64,000 nt of DNA from Protonemura montana (Eukaryota > Arthropoda > Insecta > Plecoptera > Nemouridae). A model generated the notes under the pieces. That model ran no database searches. It saw only the letters and a program-made list of their open reading frames with translations, and was not told the origin of the DNA. This document shows, piece after piece, positions 38,235-50,300 of this stretch. A program made the translations under genes and the position numbers. The stretch's first letter is position 1; every line of letters starts with the position of its first letter. The DNA is taken from positions 11,470,001 through 11,534,000 of the forward strand of contig OX387606.1 in assembly GCA_947568835.1 (NCBI GenBank). The letters are read 5' to 3'.

Positions 38235-38320
38235 AAAAGCTACATAGTCGGGATTTGAACGCATTACCCTCACCGCATGATGCAAGCACGCTGACCACAG
38301 AGCTATCCTCGACAGACAAG
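38235..38320 (-). mobile_element. tRNA-like SINE head, minus strand
   Basis: On the minus strand tagctctgtggtcagcg (A box) is followed by gcgttcaaatcccg (B box, 38250-38263) at normal tRNA spacing. The anticodon arm (tgcttgcatcatgcgg) is imperfect, so it is most likely a tRNA-derived SINE. A degenerate tRNA gene cannot be excluded. Confidence 0.5.
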
Positions 38321-38432
38321 ATATTCGGGATATAAAACTTCTCAATACTAACGATAGGATTTTCTATGCTTAATCAAACTGTAGTTTAGCAATGTATTTA
38401 ATGACAAAAAACATCATAGTGCGTAGTTGATT

Positions 38433-38495
38433 CGTGGTCGAGCTGTGATACCAATCGGCTTTGATGCGAGTGGCACCGCGTCCGAGTCCCGTCAG
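38433..38495 (+). mobile_element. tRNA-like SINE head
   Basis: A-box-like cgtggtcgagctgtg and B-box-like gcgtccgagtcccg (38478-38491) at tRNA-like spacing. AT-rich sequence follows. Confidence 0.45.
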
Positions 38496-38559
38496 CATAA
38501 AATAACTTTCTTTTACATTTATCATTATATAACTACTAATTTTCTAAAACGCCTAAAAG

Positions 38560-39371
38560 AGATAAGAATTTTTTTTTAACAGACCACCGATAAAATAATA
38601 AGTTTTCAATCTTCAGGGTGTAACCTCAGGTTTTTAGCTCTTCCTACCATCCGCAATTAGAGGCAACGCAATGCTCGTTGCTATGCCAAGGGTGATAGAT
38701 ACCTGCAGAATGCAAGATCCACGCACTACGTATGCGTAGGAAGCGTGCGTTGCACACAGCACCTTACTATAACTTAACACAATTCTTCGCCACAACAAAT
38801 ACAGAACTACAACACAGAGAGACTACACATCCAACTTTTAATTCAATAAGGGGATGAAGAAAATATGGATCCGACACCCACGCCATGCGGTGCTAGAGTT
38901 CTTGGCCACACCAAATTAGATGCTTGTACCAATTGCTACGATCTACCGCGGTCTCTTACATAAGAGACCGTCTAGATGATCGTCAGTCGATCTCTGTTGC
39001 ACTGTGCAGGATTCCCAGTGTCTTGTCTCTCAGTGAGTTTGTACGAACACGCAGTCGAGCCGCGGCGTAATGTCGATCACCACGATAGATTATCTTGCCG
39101 ACAGAAGAGATAAAAAAAATGTCTAGGAATAGGACTATTTTTTCATCCAGTTGGCGTTTTTCAGCTAGCAGTAATATTTCAGAGATTCTAGAGCTCGTTG
39201 TTCGCTTACAGGGCAAAACACATCGATACGGCGAAAAGTACGCTCATTGAGGCAAAACATACTTTTCTACAATTGCTTGTCATTTATGGGCACTCTTAAA
39301 ATGTTCCAGCCGGACGGACCCTGGCTAATTTGTAGTCGGTACTTTTCAATTTGATTGTTTGTGTGCAATAG
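38560..39371 (+). other. Non-coding interval
   Basis: A 77-codon minus-strand frame (38983-39216) has no recognisable family. Nothing else supported. Confidence 0.4.
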
Positions 39372-39475
39372 GTAGGCTACCCATCGTACACGTGTGCGCT
39401 GATGTCGACTCCACAGAGCAGGAGCTGGAGTCAATGAACTCAGGTACTTCTCAGAAGAAAATCAAGAAACACGGG
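39372..39475 (+). other. Orphan exon-like segment
   Basis: Acceptor tgtgtgcaatag and a perfect donor gtaagt bound 104 bp that is open only in the frame reading RLPIVHVCADVDSTEQELES and then MNSGTSQKKIKKHG. Codons mostly end in G or C, as in the DmX exons nearby. I do not recognise the protein and find no partner exon within several kb. It could be an isolated exon, an exon carried by a repeat, or chance. Confidence 0.3.
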
Positions 39476-40281
39476 GTAAGTTTCGATCGCAGGTAAGAAC
39501 AGAGGTGTGCATTAGGATCCCCTCGAAATTCTACCCCAGTTGACACCCTTTAAGGGTCAAAATTCGTCACTTGGATTTTCTTTGAAATATTGAAGTAATC
39601 AGTGATGTAACCCCTTACGTTTTTTCTTGATTTTTGAAGATTCGCCCATACTATGACCTTAGGGGTAGTTTGCACCCCCGAACACCATGGGCTATTTAGA
39701 TTTTGCATTAACTTGGCAGTTTAGTCACTAGAAAGATTTTAAAGTTTAAAACGTAAGTAACTCTATACGTTTGGACTTGAGAGAAAAACAGGAACGTGTA
39801 TTCGATTTCCCTTCTAATTCTACCCCTATCGACATCCCTTGGAGGGCAAAGTATCTTGCATGATTATTCTTGGGGTTTATTGACGCACTGTTGTGACAAC
39901 GGGTCCTGCGGCACTAGTCTAATGGCGTCGGTGAATGAGTGGATGATGATGAACCTAACCGAGTCTAGAAGGGAAACCTGGTGCCGGTTCGTAGCCTACT
40001 CCCGTCGAAGAGCACCAAAGAGACCACCGGCTTAACGTCCCTTCCGAAGAATGGTACAACTCGAACAACAGGATTTCCCCACTAATCTATGCTGTCGAGA
40101 GGTTGTCAGGCACGGCGAATGAAGTTGCTGAACCAACCCTGTCTCCCACAAAGAACTGGATATAAGAATGATGGTCACCCATAAAATACTTGACCCAGCA
40201 CAGTGTGTTGCTTAACTTTGGTGATCTCATGAAAACTGGTGTTCCAACATGCCAACCCATTCGGGAGGACATCCTGCGCCT
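39476..40281 (+). other. Non-coding interval with a degenerate direct repeat
   Basis: About 85 bp starting at 39498 recurs at 39787 with roughly 70% identity by eye (aacag...attctacccc...gac.ccctt..gggcaaa). Nothing coding is supported in 39900-40281. Confidence 0.45.
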
Positions 40282-41768
40282 GTTAAGCTGTAAGCAGTAA
40301 TGAACTCATGCAGGTGACATAAAGTTTACAGGAGCGAGGATTTTTCTTTACCATATTCGGCACAGCCCGCGATGATACAGAATGTTATTACCAAAGGTCT
40401 TGTTATTTCAAGACTTCACCTGGATAAAAAAAGGTAAGAAAGTGAGAAAACACACTACCACATTTTCAAATTTATTCGTGGCCAGGTTGTGAGGACGAGT
40501 CAGACCAGTGTACACATACTTATCTTTACATATATATATGTATATATATATATATATACTTACAAGTAAACTTTTAACATATTCAATATCATTACATAAC
40601 ATTATAATAATATTTTCTAGCTATTTTACATTATTTAAATACATTTACATACAGTGCTTGCGACCTCACAGCGCTGAGGAAGTCGGGGATGCCGCAGCTA
40701 GCCTTCGTCGACTGGGGGAGACAACTCCCTAGCCGACGGTGCCATCGAGAGGAAGACAATGTCCGGAAGAGACAAGATCCTGGGCAATGTCCCCATCTTG
40801 CCACAACCCCCCCAAGCTGAGGTTCACAAATGGCACCAAACCCCTGAACGTGCCCAATATCGTACAATCGAAACCACATGGCTACTCCAAAGGTGGATTC
40901 CATGATATGATATTTTGCATGTTGCAGAAAGGAAGTGGCCATTTTTAAGCTCAGCTGTTTCGTGCTACAATGACTAAGCCTAGCGCCGGCGGCAAGTGGA
41001 GGTGGCCGGCACCCTCAACAGTGAGCGCCAGCCACCCAAGAAACAGTGCACAGTGCAAAACGCACACAGGCGAAAAAACGGGGGCGACGAAACGACGACG
41101 ACACGCAAAAGCTAAGAGATTGCGTTAGCCTAGCACGCGTTTTTAAGTATAGTATCGTATCGTTAATGCTTTTAGTTTTAGGCTTAACAGTATTGTCTTT
41201 TGAAGTTCGAGATTTTGGAAACAACTAATTCCTAGCCTAACTATTAATCTAGCTACGACTGGACTGAGACAACTAGAGATTAATTTGCTAATCTAAGGTG
41301 ACGGCTCGGCGAAAATCTTTCTACCTCGCAAAAATAACGTTTCGTGGAAATAGCCAGCTCCCAACGACGTCGTTGCAACGCCGAAAGGGAGGGGAAAAGA
41401 CCATCCACCCATCAAAGGCCGTTCAGACTTTGTTCTGAGCTAGGAATAAATAACGGCTAGACACTTATTGCACATTCAACTGCGAGCCCGCCTATAAGGC
41501 GGCTAAGGAGCTTGCTTTTAACACTAGAATTACAGTATTTGGATGCAGAATATTGGGATTCAAATTCTAAACAGATGCCCTCCACCACCTTCATTGGTTT
41601 GTCAAACAATAAGAGCAACTAAAGCTATGCGGCTATCACACAAACCGCGGCGCAAGCAAGAAGGCACGCGGCCAGTAAAATACACAAGAGTTTGAAGCGA
41701 TAAAACAGACAATAGCTGCAATTTCATAGGAAAGTATGTTACAGGATTGGGTGCATAGGAAAGCAGAA
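40282..41768 (+). repeat. 1487-bp tandem duplication, copy 1
   Basis: Matches 41776-43262 at a constant offset of 1494 bp. Every open frame inside repeats exactly, and even the TA microsatellite near 40530-40558 has the same length in both copies. No recognisable protein or transposon domain is present. The two copies are separated by gctgtaa (41769-41775). Confidence 0.95.
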
Positions 41769-41775
41769 GCTGTAA

Positions 41776-43262
41776 GTTAAGCTGTAAGCAGTAATGAACT
41801 CATGCAGGTGACATAAAGTTTACAGGAGCGAGGATTTTTCTTTACCATATTCGGCACAGCCCGCGATGATACAGAATGTTATTACCAAAGGTCTTGTTAT
41901 TTCAAGACTTCACCTGGATAAAAAAAGGTAAGAAAGTGAGAAAACACACTACCACATTTTCAAATTTATTCGTGGCCAGGTTGTGAGGACGAGTCAGACC
42001 AGTGTACACATACTTATCTTTACATATATATATGTATATATATATATATATACTTACAAGTAAACTTTTAACATATTCAATATCATTACATAACATTATA
42101 ATAATATTTTCTAGCTATTTTACATTATTTAAATACATTTACATACAGTGCTTGCGACCTCACAGCGCTGAGGAAGTCGGGGATGCCGCAGCTAGCCTTC
42201 GTCGACTGGGGGAGACAACTCCCTAGCCGACGGTGCCATCGAGAGGAAGACAATGTCCGGAAGAGACAAGATCCTGGGCAATGTCCCCATCTTGCCACAA
42301 CCCCCCCAAGCTGAGGTTCACAAATGGCACCAAACCCCTGAACGTGCCCAATATCGTACAATCGAAACCACATGGCTACTCCAAAGGTGGATTCCATGAT
42401 ATGATATTTTGCATGTTGCAGAAAGGAAGTGGCCATTTTTAAGCTCAGCTGTTTCGTGCTACAATGACTAAGCCTAGCGCCGGCGGCAAGTGGAGGTGGC
42501 CGGCACCCTCAACAGTGAGCGCCAGCCACCCAAGAAACAGTGCACAGTGCAAAACGCACACAGGCGAAAAAACGGGGGCGACGAAACGACGACGACACGC
42601 AAAAGCTAAGAGATTGCGTTAGCCTAGCACGCGTTTTTAAGTATAGTATCGTATCGTTAATGCTTTTAGTTTTAGGCTTAACAGTATTGTCTTTTGAAGT
42701 TCGAGATTTTGGAAACAACTAATTCCTAGCCTAACTATTAATCTAGCTACGACTGGACTGAGACAACTAGAGATTAATTTGCTAATCTAAGGTGACGGCT
42801 CGGCGAAAATCTTTCTACCTCGCAAAAATAACGTTTCGTGGAAATAGCCAGCTCCCAACGACGTCGTTGCAACGCCGAAAGGGAGGGGAAAAGACCATCC
42901 ACCCATCAAAGGCCGTTCAGACTTTGTTCTGAGCTAGGAATAAATAACGGCTAGACACTTATTGCACATTCAACTGCGAGCCCGCCTATAAGGCGGCTAA
43001 GGAGCTTGCTTTTAACACTAGAATTACAGTATTTGGATGCAGAATATTGGGATTCAAATTCTAAACAGATGCCCTCCACCACCTTCATTGGTTTGTCAAA
43101 CAATAAGAGCAACTAAAGCTATGCGGCTATCACACAAACCGCGGCGCAAGCAAGAAGGCACGCGGCCAGTAAAATACACAAGAGTTTGAAGCGATAAAAC
43201 AGACAATAGCTGCAATTTCATAGGAAAGTATGTTACAGGATTGGGTGCATAGGAAAGCAGAA
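41776..43262 (+). repeat. 1487-bp tandem duplication, copy 2
   Basis: Second copy, ending at a shared gaaagcagaa. The junction reads agctgtaagttaagctgtaag, so the string aagctgtaag occurs on both sides of the breakpoint: microhomology. Its right end lies 839 bp below the DmX stop codon, so it may fall in the DmX 3' UTR. Confidence 0.95.
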
Positions 43263-44100
43263 ATGAAAAGTATCAGGAAAGTAATTGGGAAGACTGAACA
43301 CAGAAAACTCAAAGGAAGGTGAAAAGAAGCTCTCGGCCGCAGAGTCAACGGAATTACGACTAGAGAAGAGAACACGGCGGCGTTGTCGTCACCAATCGCC
43401 AGACAGCGACGACAAAATACTTCCAACCTCAAAAACGACTCTTCCAACAATCATTGGTCCTAAGCTACTAACAAGTACTACAGTCAACAACGGGTGCCCG
43501 GTTCGAAACAAGTTACAAAACGGCAGGGGCGTGTGCCAACCGGCTGAGCGCCGACTAACTCTCTACCTACAGTAAGGCCTTCTTTCTCGATACATGCCCA
43601 AAGGCCTACAACGGGCTCTCCTGAGCCACAGCTGCAATGGCCTCTCGAGGGCTTTGCTTATCATCTTTAAGAATCAATCATCCAATTCATCTAAACCAAC
43701 ATCTAGCCAGACCTAACTTTTTTGATGCCAATTTTGCTACGCAAGAAGAACGCACGGATGAAATAAAATATAGAAACTCTCAACAATCGGACATTAGGTA
43801 CTTAAATGGCGGTATACATCTGCACCCTAGGATATCTTTCCGCCCCGTATAGGTGTGGATTCTTTTGGGGTTAGCTCAAGATCCAGAGAGCACCCCTATC
43901 AACCCATGACCAGCCGTTTGCTTACTATAACAAACGGCCAACAAAACCGCGAGAAAAAAACTGGTGCTAATAAATGCAAACAATTCCCAGCTCGACGCCA
44001 ATACACCCAGCGCTCCACCGGAGCGCCCTCTGGGACGGCATCAAGACATTGCAGATGTTACTTTCACAAGTCTAGCCAAGACTATGGCAGCGTGACTCGG
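43263..44100 (-). other. Proximal DmX 3' UTR or downstream flank
   Basis: I found no AATAAA for the minus strand (TTTATT on +) in this interval. The nearest I saw is at 41965-41970, inside duplication copy 2. A 96-codon plus frame (43285-43575) and a 155-codon plus frame (43855-44322) that overlaps the last DmX exon show no domain. Confidence 0.4.
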
Positions 44101-44301
44101 TTAGTAGAGGGTATGAACAGCCAAATCTCGGTCAGGCAGCTGGCGGACTTTCATGGAGCCGTCGGCGCCGCACGAGAAAAGACGCGAGGCGGAGTCGACA
44201 TGGAGCTGCGTAACGCCCTGCCCAATGTTCTTGAAGAAGCTGGAACGCGCGTGCTCGCCCGGGAACGAGTATATGCTGCCGTGAACCGACAATGCCCAAA
44301 C
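44101..44301 (-). CDS. DmX: DmX terminal exon
   Basis: 66 codons plus TAA: VWALSVHGSIYSFPGEHARS, FFKNIGQGVTQLHVDSASR and LFSCGADGSMKVRQLPDRD. Matches the DMXL C-terminus, including the closing FSCGADG.MK.R.LPDR. Confidence 0.97.
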   Translation of the reverse strand, partial: VWALSVHGSIYSFPGEHARSSFFKNIGQGVTQLHVDSASRLFSCGADGSMKVRQLPDRDLAVHTLY

Positions 44302-47300
44302 CTGCAAAAGAACAAACATTAAAGCCCAATAACTAATAAGAGGTACCAAAAGGAGATTTGTCGACTGTTGAACAATGGACATTGAAATATACCACGGTAT
44401 GAGAAAGAAAGGTAATTAAAGGTGGAAAGTGTGTTTTATGTTGATTATTCTAGTGTTACGGAGGATCTTAAATAGCCAAAATATCTTACAATAGGTATGT
44501 GGATATATATGACATCGAAACATATGGCCATGGGATTAAATATCAATTCAAAACCAAATTTTATATTTCCATAGATTTGTAAGAATAGTTAGCCATATTT
44601 CAGGGGGAAGAGGGTCTTTGGCCATGAGCATTCATGTTATCCTCCACTTAAAAAAATACTGTTCAATTAAGAAAGCCAGGCTGACCTTGATATCCCCGTC
44701 TGCCGATCCAGTCACAAAGAACTCCTCAGCGGGGTCGATTGCGAGACACTTGATTGCAGACTCGTGTGCTTGGAAACGGTGTCGAAGTGCACGCTGCCGT
44801 ACGTCAAAGATGCACACGTCACCTTTCTTGCCTGCGGAGATCAGCAGCTGGTGCTGCGGTGCAAACGCCACGCTCGATGCTCCCTGCTCGTGGCATGTGA
44901 ACCCTGCACAAGAAAGGAAAAACCGCGTTATTAGATCGACTATTTGACAATGACTTTTTCTTTCCTGACTCACAAATGGACAGTTCTCGTAATAACTAGA
45001 CTTGTTAAGCGAACTAGTTGAAAAATGTTCAAGTCCAGATTAGGTTGAATTGGTGACCATATAGGAACGTCTAAACTACATAATCTAACAAGATTACATT
45101 CAAGCACGCGAGCATACGAGAAAAGTCCGTTATATCAGAGGCAAGCATTGTTAAATAACCTTCCGAAATCAATCAAAGATCGTCGAGGAACAAGCAGCCT
45201 AAAGAGCGAACTAAAGAAATTTCTCTGCGATCTCTGCCCATATTCATTAAACGAATTCTACGCCATCAAAGAAGCATAATATCGTTTTTATTTAAACATA
45301 TTACATATACTGTATTGTATCTACACTAATCTGCTGTTGTTATTCTTAATCTATTTTACATCATGACATATTCTATAACGTACTATGTATAATCTGTACA
45401 TGGATGTTCCCTGAATAAACTTATTATTATTAAAACTTCTTGCATCTTCTCTAAAGGGTTTCGTTAAGTTATGATGCATTTCTTTAGAAGGTAATACTTT
45501 CACATGGTTCTATTTTGTTCTCAAGATTTGCTTCTGTTTTCTCTTAGCCAAGGCATGTCTATACTGAGCACTGGCTGAACAGGTTTTTCTGGTTTTAACA
45601 TTTTCATTAGATTGAAGACTTTTGTCTTTTAAAGAGAAAAATCTAAATGAGCCAATGCAAACTGTACATCAATTGTGATCATTGTACAAAAGCTTATATC
45701 CATGCTTACCAGCCACCTGAGCCTTCTTCTGCGGAAGTAACGAGTCCCAGAGGGCGACGTTCCTGCTCTCAGAGCTGTGGCCTGCGGTAGCCACCATGCT
45801 GCACGAGCCAAGGAAGACAAAGTCGCTCGTGTGCTTCGTGTGGCACTGGTGGGTCTGCAAGCAAACAAACACTAGTAAAGCAGGGCAAGTAAGCCATGGA
45901 CAGAAAATCAAGTACAAGTGTATGGCTAAATCAAGCAGGCCCAGTTTGTCTTTGCCCAATGGTACACAGGCATAGCTTAGGATGTATAGCATAGCAGTTA
46001 TTTAGTATGTACTACATACGGTATACCACATTTATCATTAATTACCAAATAAAATGTAGTCCAAGTCTAAAGAATAAGCAATAAATTGCGTGTGCTTTCT
46101 TTCAAAACAGAACTTAATATCAGAATAGTTTTTCAAGTTTTGAAGATTTTTTCAAAGGTCTAGTTATCAAGACTTAACCGCTAACTACAAGCAATGTTGC
46201 ATAGCACTTAGGAAACAATGTCACGTTATACCTAATCAGTAATCAATATTATTTTGAATGTGAGTGCTCATTTTCATTCTGAAAATGATTCATTTAAATA
46301 AACAGCTAAATTTCAGAGACTGAGACACTTAGGTCTAAACCTTCAGTGTTTTTAAAAGCCTGTCTAATGCATCCGTACATTGAATATCCTATTGCAGTCT
46401 CTTCAACGAGCACTCGTGAACAAGGAACGCAACAATACTTACAAAGAACGGTCGGCTGGCAGAAGCTGCAAGCCCAACCTGCCAAAGGCTGAGGTTTCCG
46501 TCACCGTCGGCGACCCCGAACTTGTTGCCGTGCTCAGAGAAGCGAACTCGTGTCACCTTGGCAAACGTCCCTGCCGGGCGCGGCACCGCCACAGCCTGCA
46601 CGTAGCCCCATTCCCACATCTGCACGGAGCCATCTTGAGAGCCAGTCAGGTCTGCAACAAACATTCGGGTGTCACTGTGTTAACCTGGGTTCGGCCACCT
46701 GTGTTCACTATGTTAACAACTAGGTCCCTAAAATCTACCGAATAAAATATATATATAGGTATGTAGGTATATAGGTATATGGTAATAACTTTGCACCACC
46801 AAATACCTACCTTGCGATCCAAAATGATCTGAAGAAAAAATTGCTTGGAAAACCTTAATTTAAGAATGAACTACAGTAAAAGTTCAATAAAAGTTAATTC
46901 TATAATTATCTTAGCTTATCAGATGGGATAGTGTCTTGCAAAGTGTCTTACAAAGAGGTAGCAGTGGATGTGCACTCAGCCTTCTGATTCCATCAACTTT
47001 GTGTTTGAGTACCTGAAAACACACAGAAATCATCGTTACTTAGCGATGTCGACAGGTGATTTTAATATTCTAAATCAAGACATCTAGGTATCTAATTATT
47101 CTAGCAAGACTCTATGAAATCTAGATTCTAAGACTGTTATGACTAAATCTTGATGTTAAAAATTAACGAACACATGTTTTTACTGCATACAAGTCACAAA
47201 TACACAATCATTCTTACGTGCACACAAACATTTTCACAAAAAAAAAGGAAAAGAAGGGTTAAAAATAAGAAAGCACTATGCCTGTCATTCAGATTTTTTT

Positions 47301-50300
47301 TAGCAGCATAGGTAACATCTACCTACTGGCCAAATGTCTAAGTAAATGTTCAGCGAGTGCCGACACACGAAAGTGATAGAATTCAGAGAGACGAACAACA
47401 AGATTGCCGATAAATATATTCTGATTGGACAGTTTTGAACCCAGGCGATAACAAAATTGCTAACAGCAAAAGAATACATTTTATTTACAAACAAGAAGCA
47501 AACCAAATGTAGACCTACCTACTGTACTACAGCATGACACTAATCTTTGAGAATACCACAAGTAAATGGTAACAAGAAGAAGAAACTAGTACATGTTACG
47601 AAACGTCGGGAAATTTAGTTGTCCTTTACTTAGCATTCAAAACCCATCTCAAAAAGTTTTTGTTAAAATAGTGGGATATTTATAAATATTAAAAATAAAA
47701 TATGTATTGAATGTTGCCTTTTTTGTATTCTACATACATTATATTATTTCACTTCCTGAGTATATGTATTTTACAAAATAAAGAAAATTGAATTGAATTG
47801 AATTGAATAAATTGGTGAAAAAGATTGAGACAGAATAGATAAGTAACATAAGAAATTCAATGTTTGTTGAAAGACAATGGCGTAGGGTGACGACTGATCT
47901 GAAGAGAAACGGAAACAACCGAACATGGAAGCGTTAACAAGAAAAAATCCAAATGAGGAAGGAAGACTTGAAGGGAAAGGGCAGGAATAACCTATTTAGT
48001 AGGTACTAGCGTTGGTACTAGCTAGTAGGAAGAAGAAAATATTGAACTCTGACTGCAGAAACCAGGTTTTTTTTCAATTGCATAGATTCTTCAGGGTGTG
48101 CACTTGATCGAGACAACTAGGGGATCGAAGGTTTTCTAGTCGAGCCGAGGACTGGGTTGGCTACAGATCAGGCCTCACCGGTTTCAGCAAGTGTCGACTT
48201 CGTTCGACCACGAACTGACAGAAGCGTGGGTCGTGCGAGCCCGGAAAGTTGAGCCCTTTCATCTGGGTTAGCGTGAGTACAGACACAAGAGACAGAGATA
48301 CACATCAGCCAAGCACACCACCACCCAGACATCGGAAACAATCGACAGCCACAACAAAGGACTAACTTTGCTATCACGCAACCTTCGAGTGTCTCAAGTA
48401 TTAACCTAGCTGACTTGTTAATTTTGTTACTATATCATGACTTGACTCAAGATTGAGGTTAAATTTCTGGTTAATTATTCTTTAATAGTGAATCCTCCCT
48501 TGTGCAAAACTGGCTGTTTGATTTTAATAACAAGATTGTTATTCCAGATTAGTGTTGTAGAACAGGACCAAAACATATATACCATATATTAGACACACAC
48601 AATACAATACTCCCTACCTACATAGAAATACAAGTCTTAGTTTTTCTACTTAGGAAAATCACTTACATATCAGCCACTTAAACAAGACCTGATGTGAACA
48701 GCGCTGTCAGAGATAGTATTACCACCAATAGAAAAGTCTACGGCTATAAATAATTCTGAACGTCAAATTATAGGAGATAGGTATTGTTCCTAATGCAATT
48801 AGTATCAACTAACAAAATATTTATCTTAAAAAATCTTTCTCTCTTGAAAAACCTGCCTTAGACAGTGCCTTTGCAGCCAGGTACAAAATCAGGATCTTTT
48901 TGGACTAGGATCTTTTGACAAAGTTCTTTAAAATATAAGTTCTGTGACCTGATCACATCATTTTCTCTAGGATTTTTCTCTACGATTTCACATTTTTTTG
49001 AGGATTTCATTATTTCACCATTTATCTCCTGCTATAATTTTTTTTCATTTACACAAAAACAAGTTGTTTTTAAACAACTTGATCCTCCACTTCACTGCCA
49101 GGAGACCAGAATTAATCCTTACTCTTAGCAAGGGTTACTTGCTTAGCTACATTATCCCACAATGCGCATAACTCTCCGCATGGTCTTCCACTTTCCGATC
49201 GCTACTTTCTTTACAGTTAATGCCTTGAGATGGCTAGAATGAACTGACCACGGAGGCTCCGCGTCCTGTCTGACCGCCAACGGCATGGCCCTGGTGACTG
49301 GAGTTGTGCGTTGGCGGAACCTGCGCCAGCATGGGTCGATCGGCAGCTGTCTGGATCACTAGGAAGCCCGAAGCTGGTAGCGTCTCAGGTTCACTGTAAA
49401 ACGCACCGCAAGTCATTAGCACTCGCGCCTTGGAACTTGTACTGAGCATGTACGGAGGGTGTACGGATAGGTAGCTATGTCTTGGATTGCAAAGTTGACA
49501 TGGGTAGTAAACTTCAACTGGTTAATTATCTTCAAAAGAGCAGATATGTTACCATGTTAACATGTTGTGTAGACCACAGTCTAGCTTAATCCTGAGCTGA
49601 TAGCTTGAGAAACCTGTCGTTAATCTGCACTCACAACAACTACCTCCATACAGCTAGAAGAAAATATCAACGGATATTACTCCATGTGAAATGATATCAA
49701 TTATTATTATAAATTAACAAATTATAGATCATATTATAGTTTCTAGCCTAATGAAACAATGGCCAAGATGATTGTATTGGGTAGGAAATATGAATTGTGA
49801 AACAGTACAGAAACCTATAAAAAATAAGTAGCTGTCTACATTATAACAGCATTATAAAGCGGTGGTAAGGACAGCGAACTTACCGTGTGAGGTTTACGAT
49901 GTCAAACTCGCACTCATCCTCCAGCCAGCATGGAAGCTCGAGCAGCAACGAGATGTCCATTTCTTGCACCTCGCGCGGAGTGGCCAAAGCCAGCAGCCCG
50001 CCGCTCACAGCATTCAAGCAGAACGCTGATATGGAGTCTTGCTCTTTGTGGATGATACGCACTGGCTCCGGGAGCTAAGAGGATATGCGAGAATGTGGAT
50101 GGTTATTGACAGTGTAATTTTACGTAGGTACTTACAAATTTAATTTTACACTAGCTTTGCAAATTTGAATACCATTGTAAATTGTAATAGAACTTGAGAT
50201 GCCACTGCTTCCTTTATGTCGATTTGAGAAAATCATGAGGGAATTTAGAACCCAGTCACCCTTTATTCATGTTTAAACTTCAGCTAGTTTTGAGAAAATG

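Noticed and set aside
35780..38495. Functional tRNA genes
   Set aside because: The A- and B-box-like segments lack complete acceptor and anticodon stems and are embedded in repeated sequence, which fits SINE heads better.
40631..42436. 103-codon frames repeated in both tandem copies as possible genes
   Set aside because: Open frames exist on both strands of the same segment, and none shows a domain, signal peptide or coding-like codon use.
43855..44322. 155-codon plus-strand frame overlapping the last DmX exon
   Set aside because: Its 3' half is the antisense of the well-supported DmX terminal exon; no domain seen.
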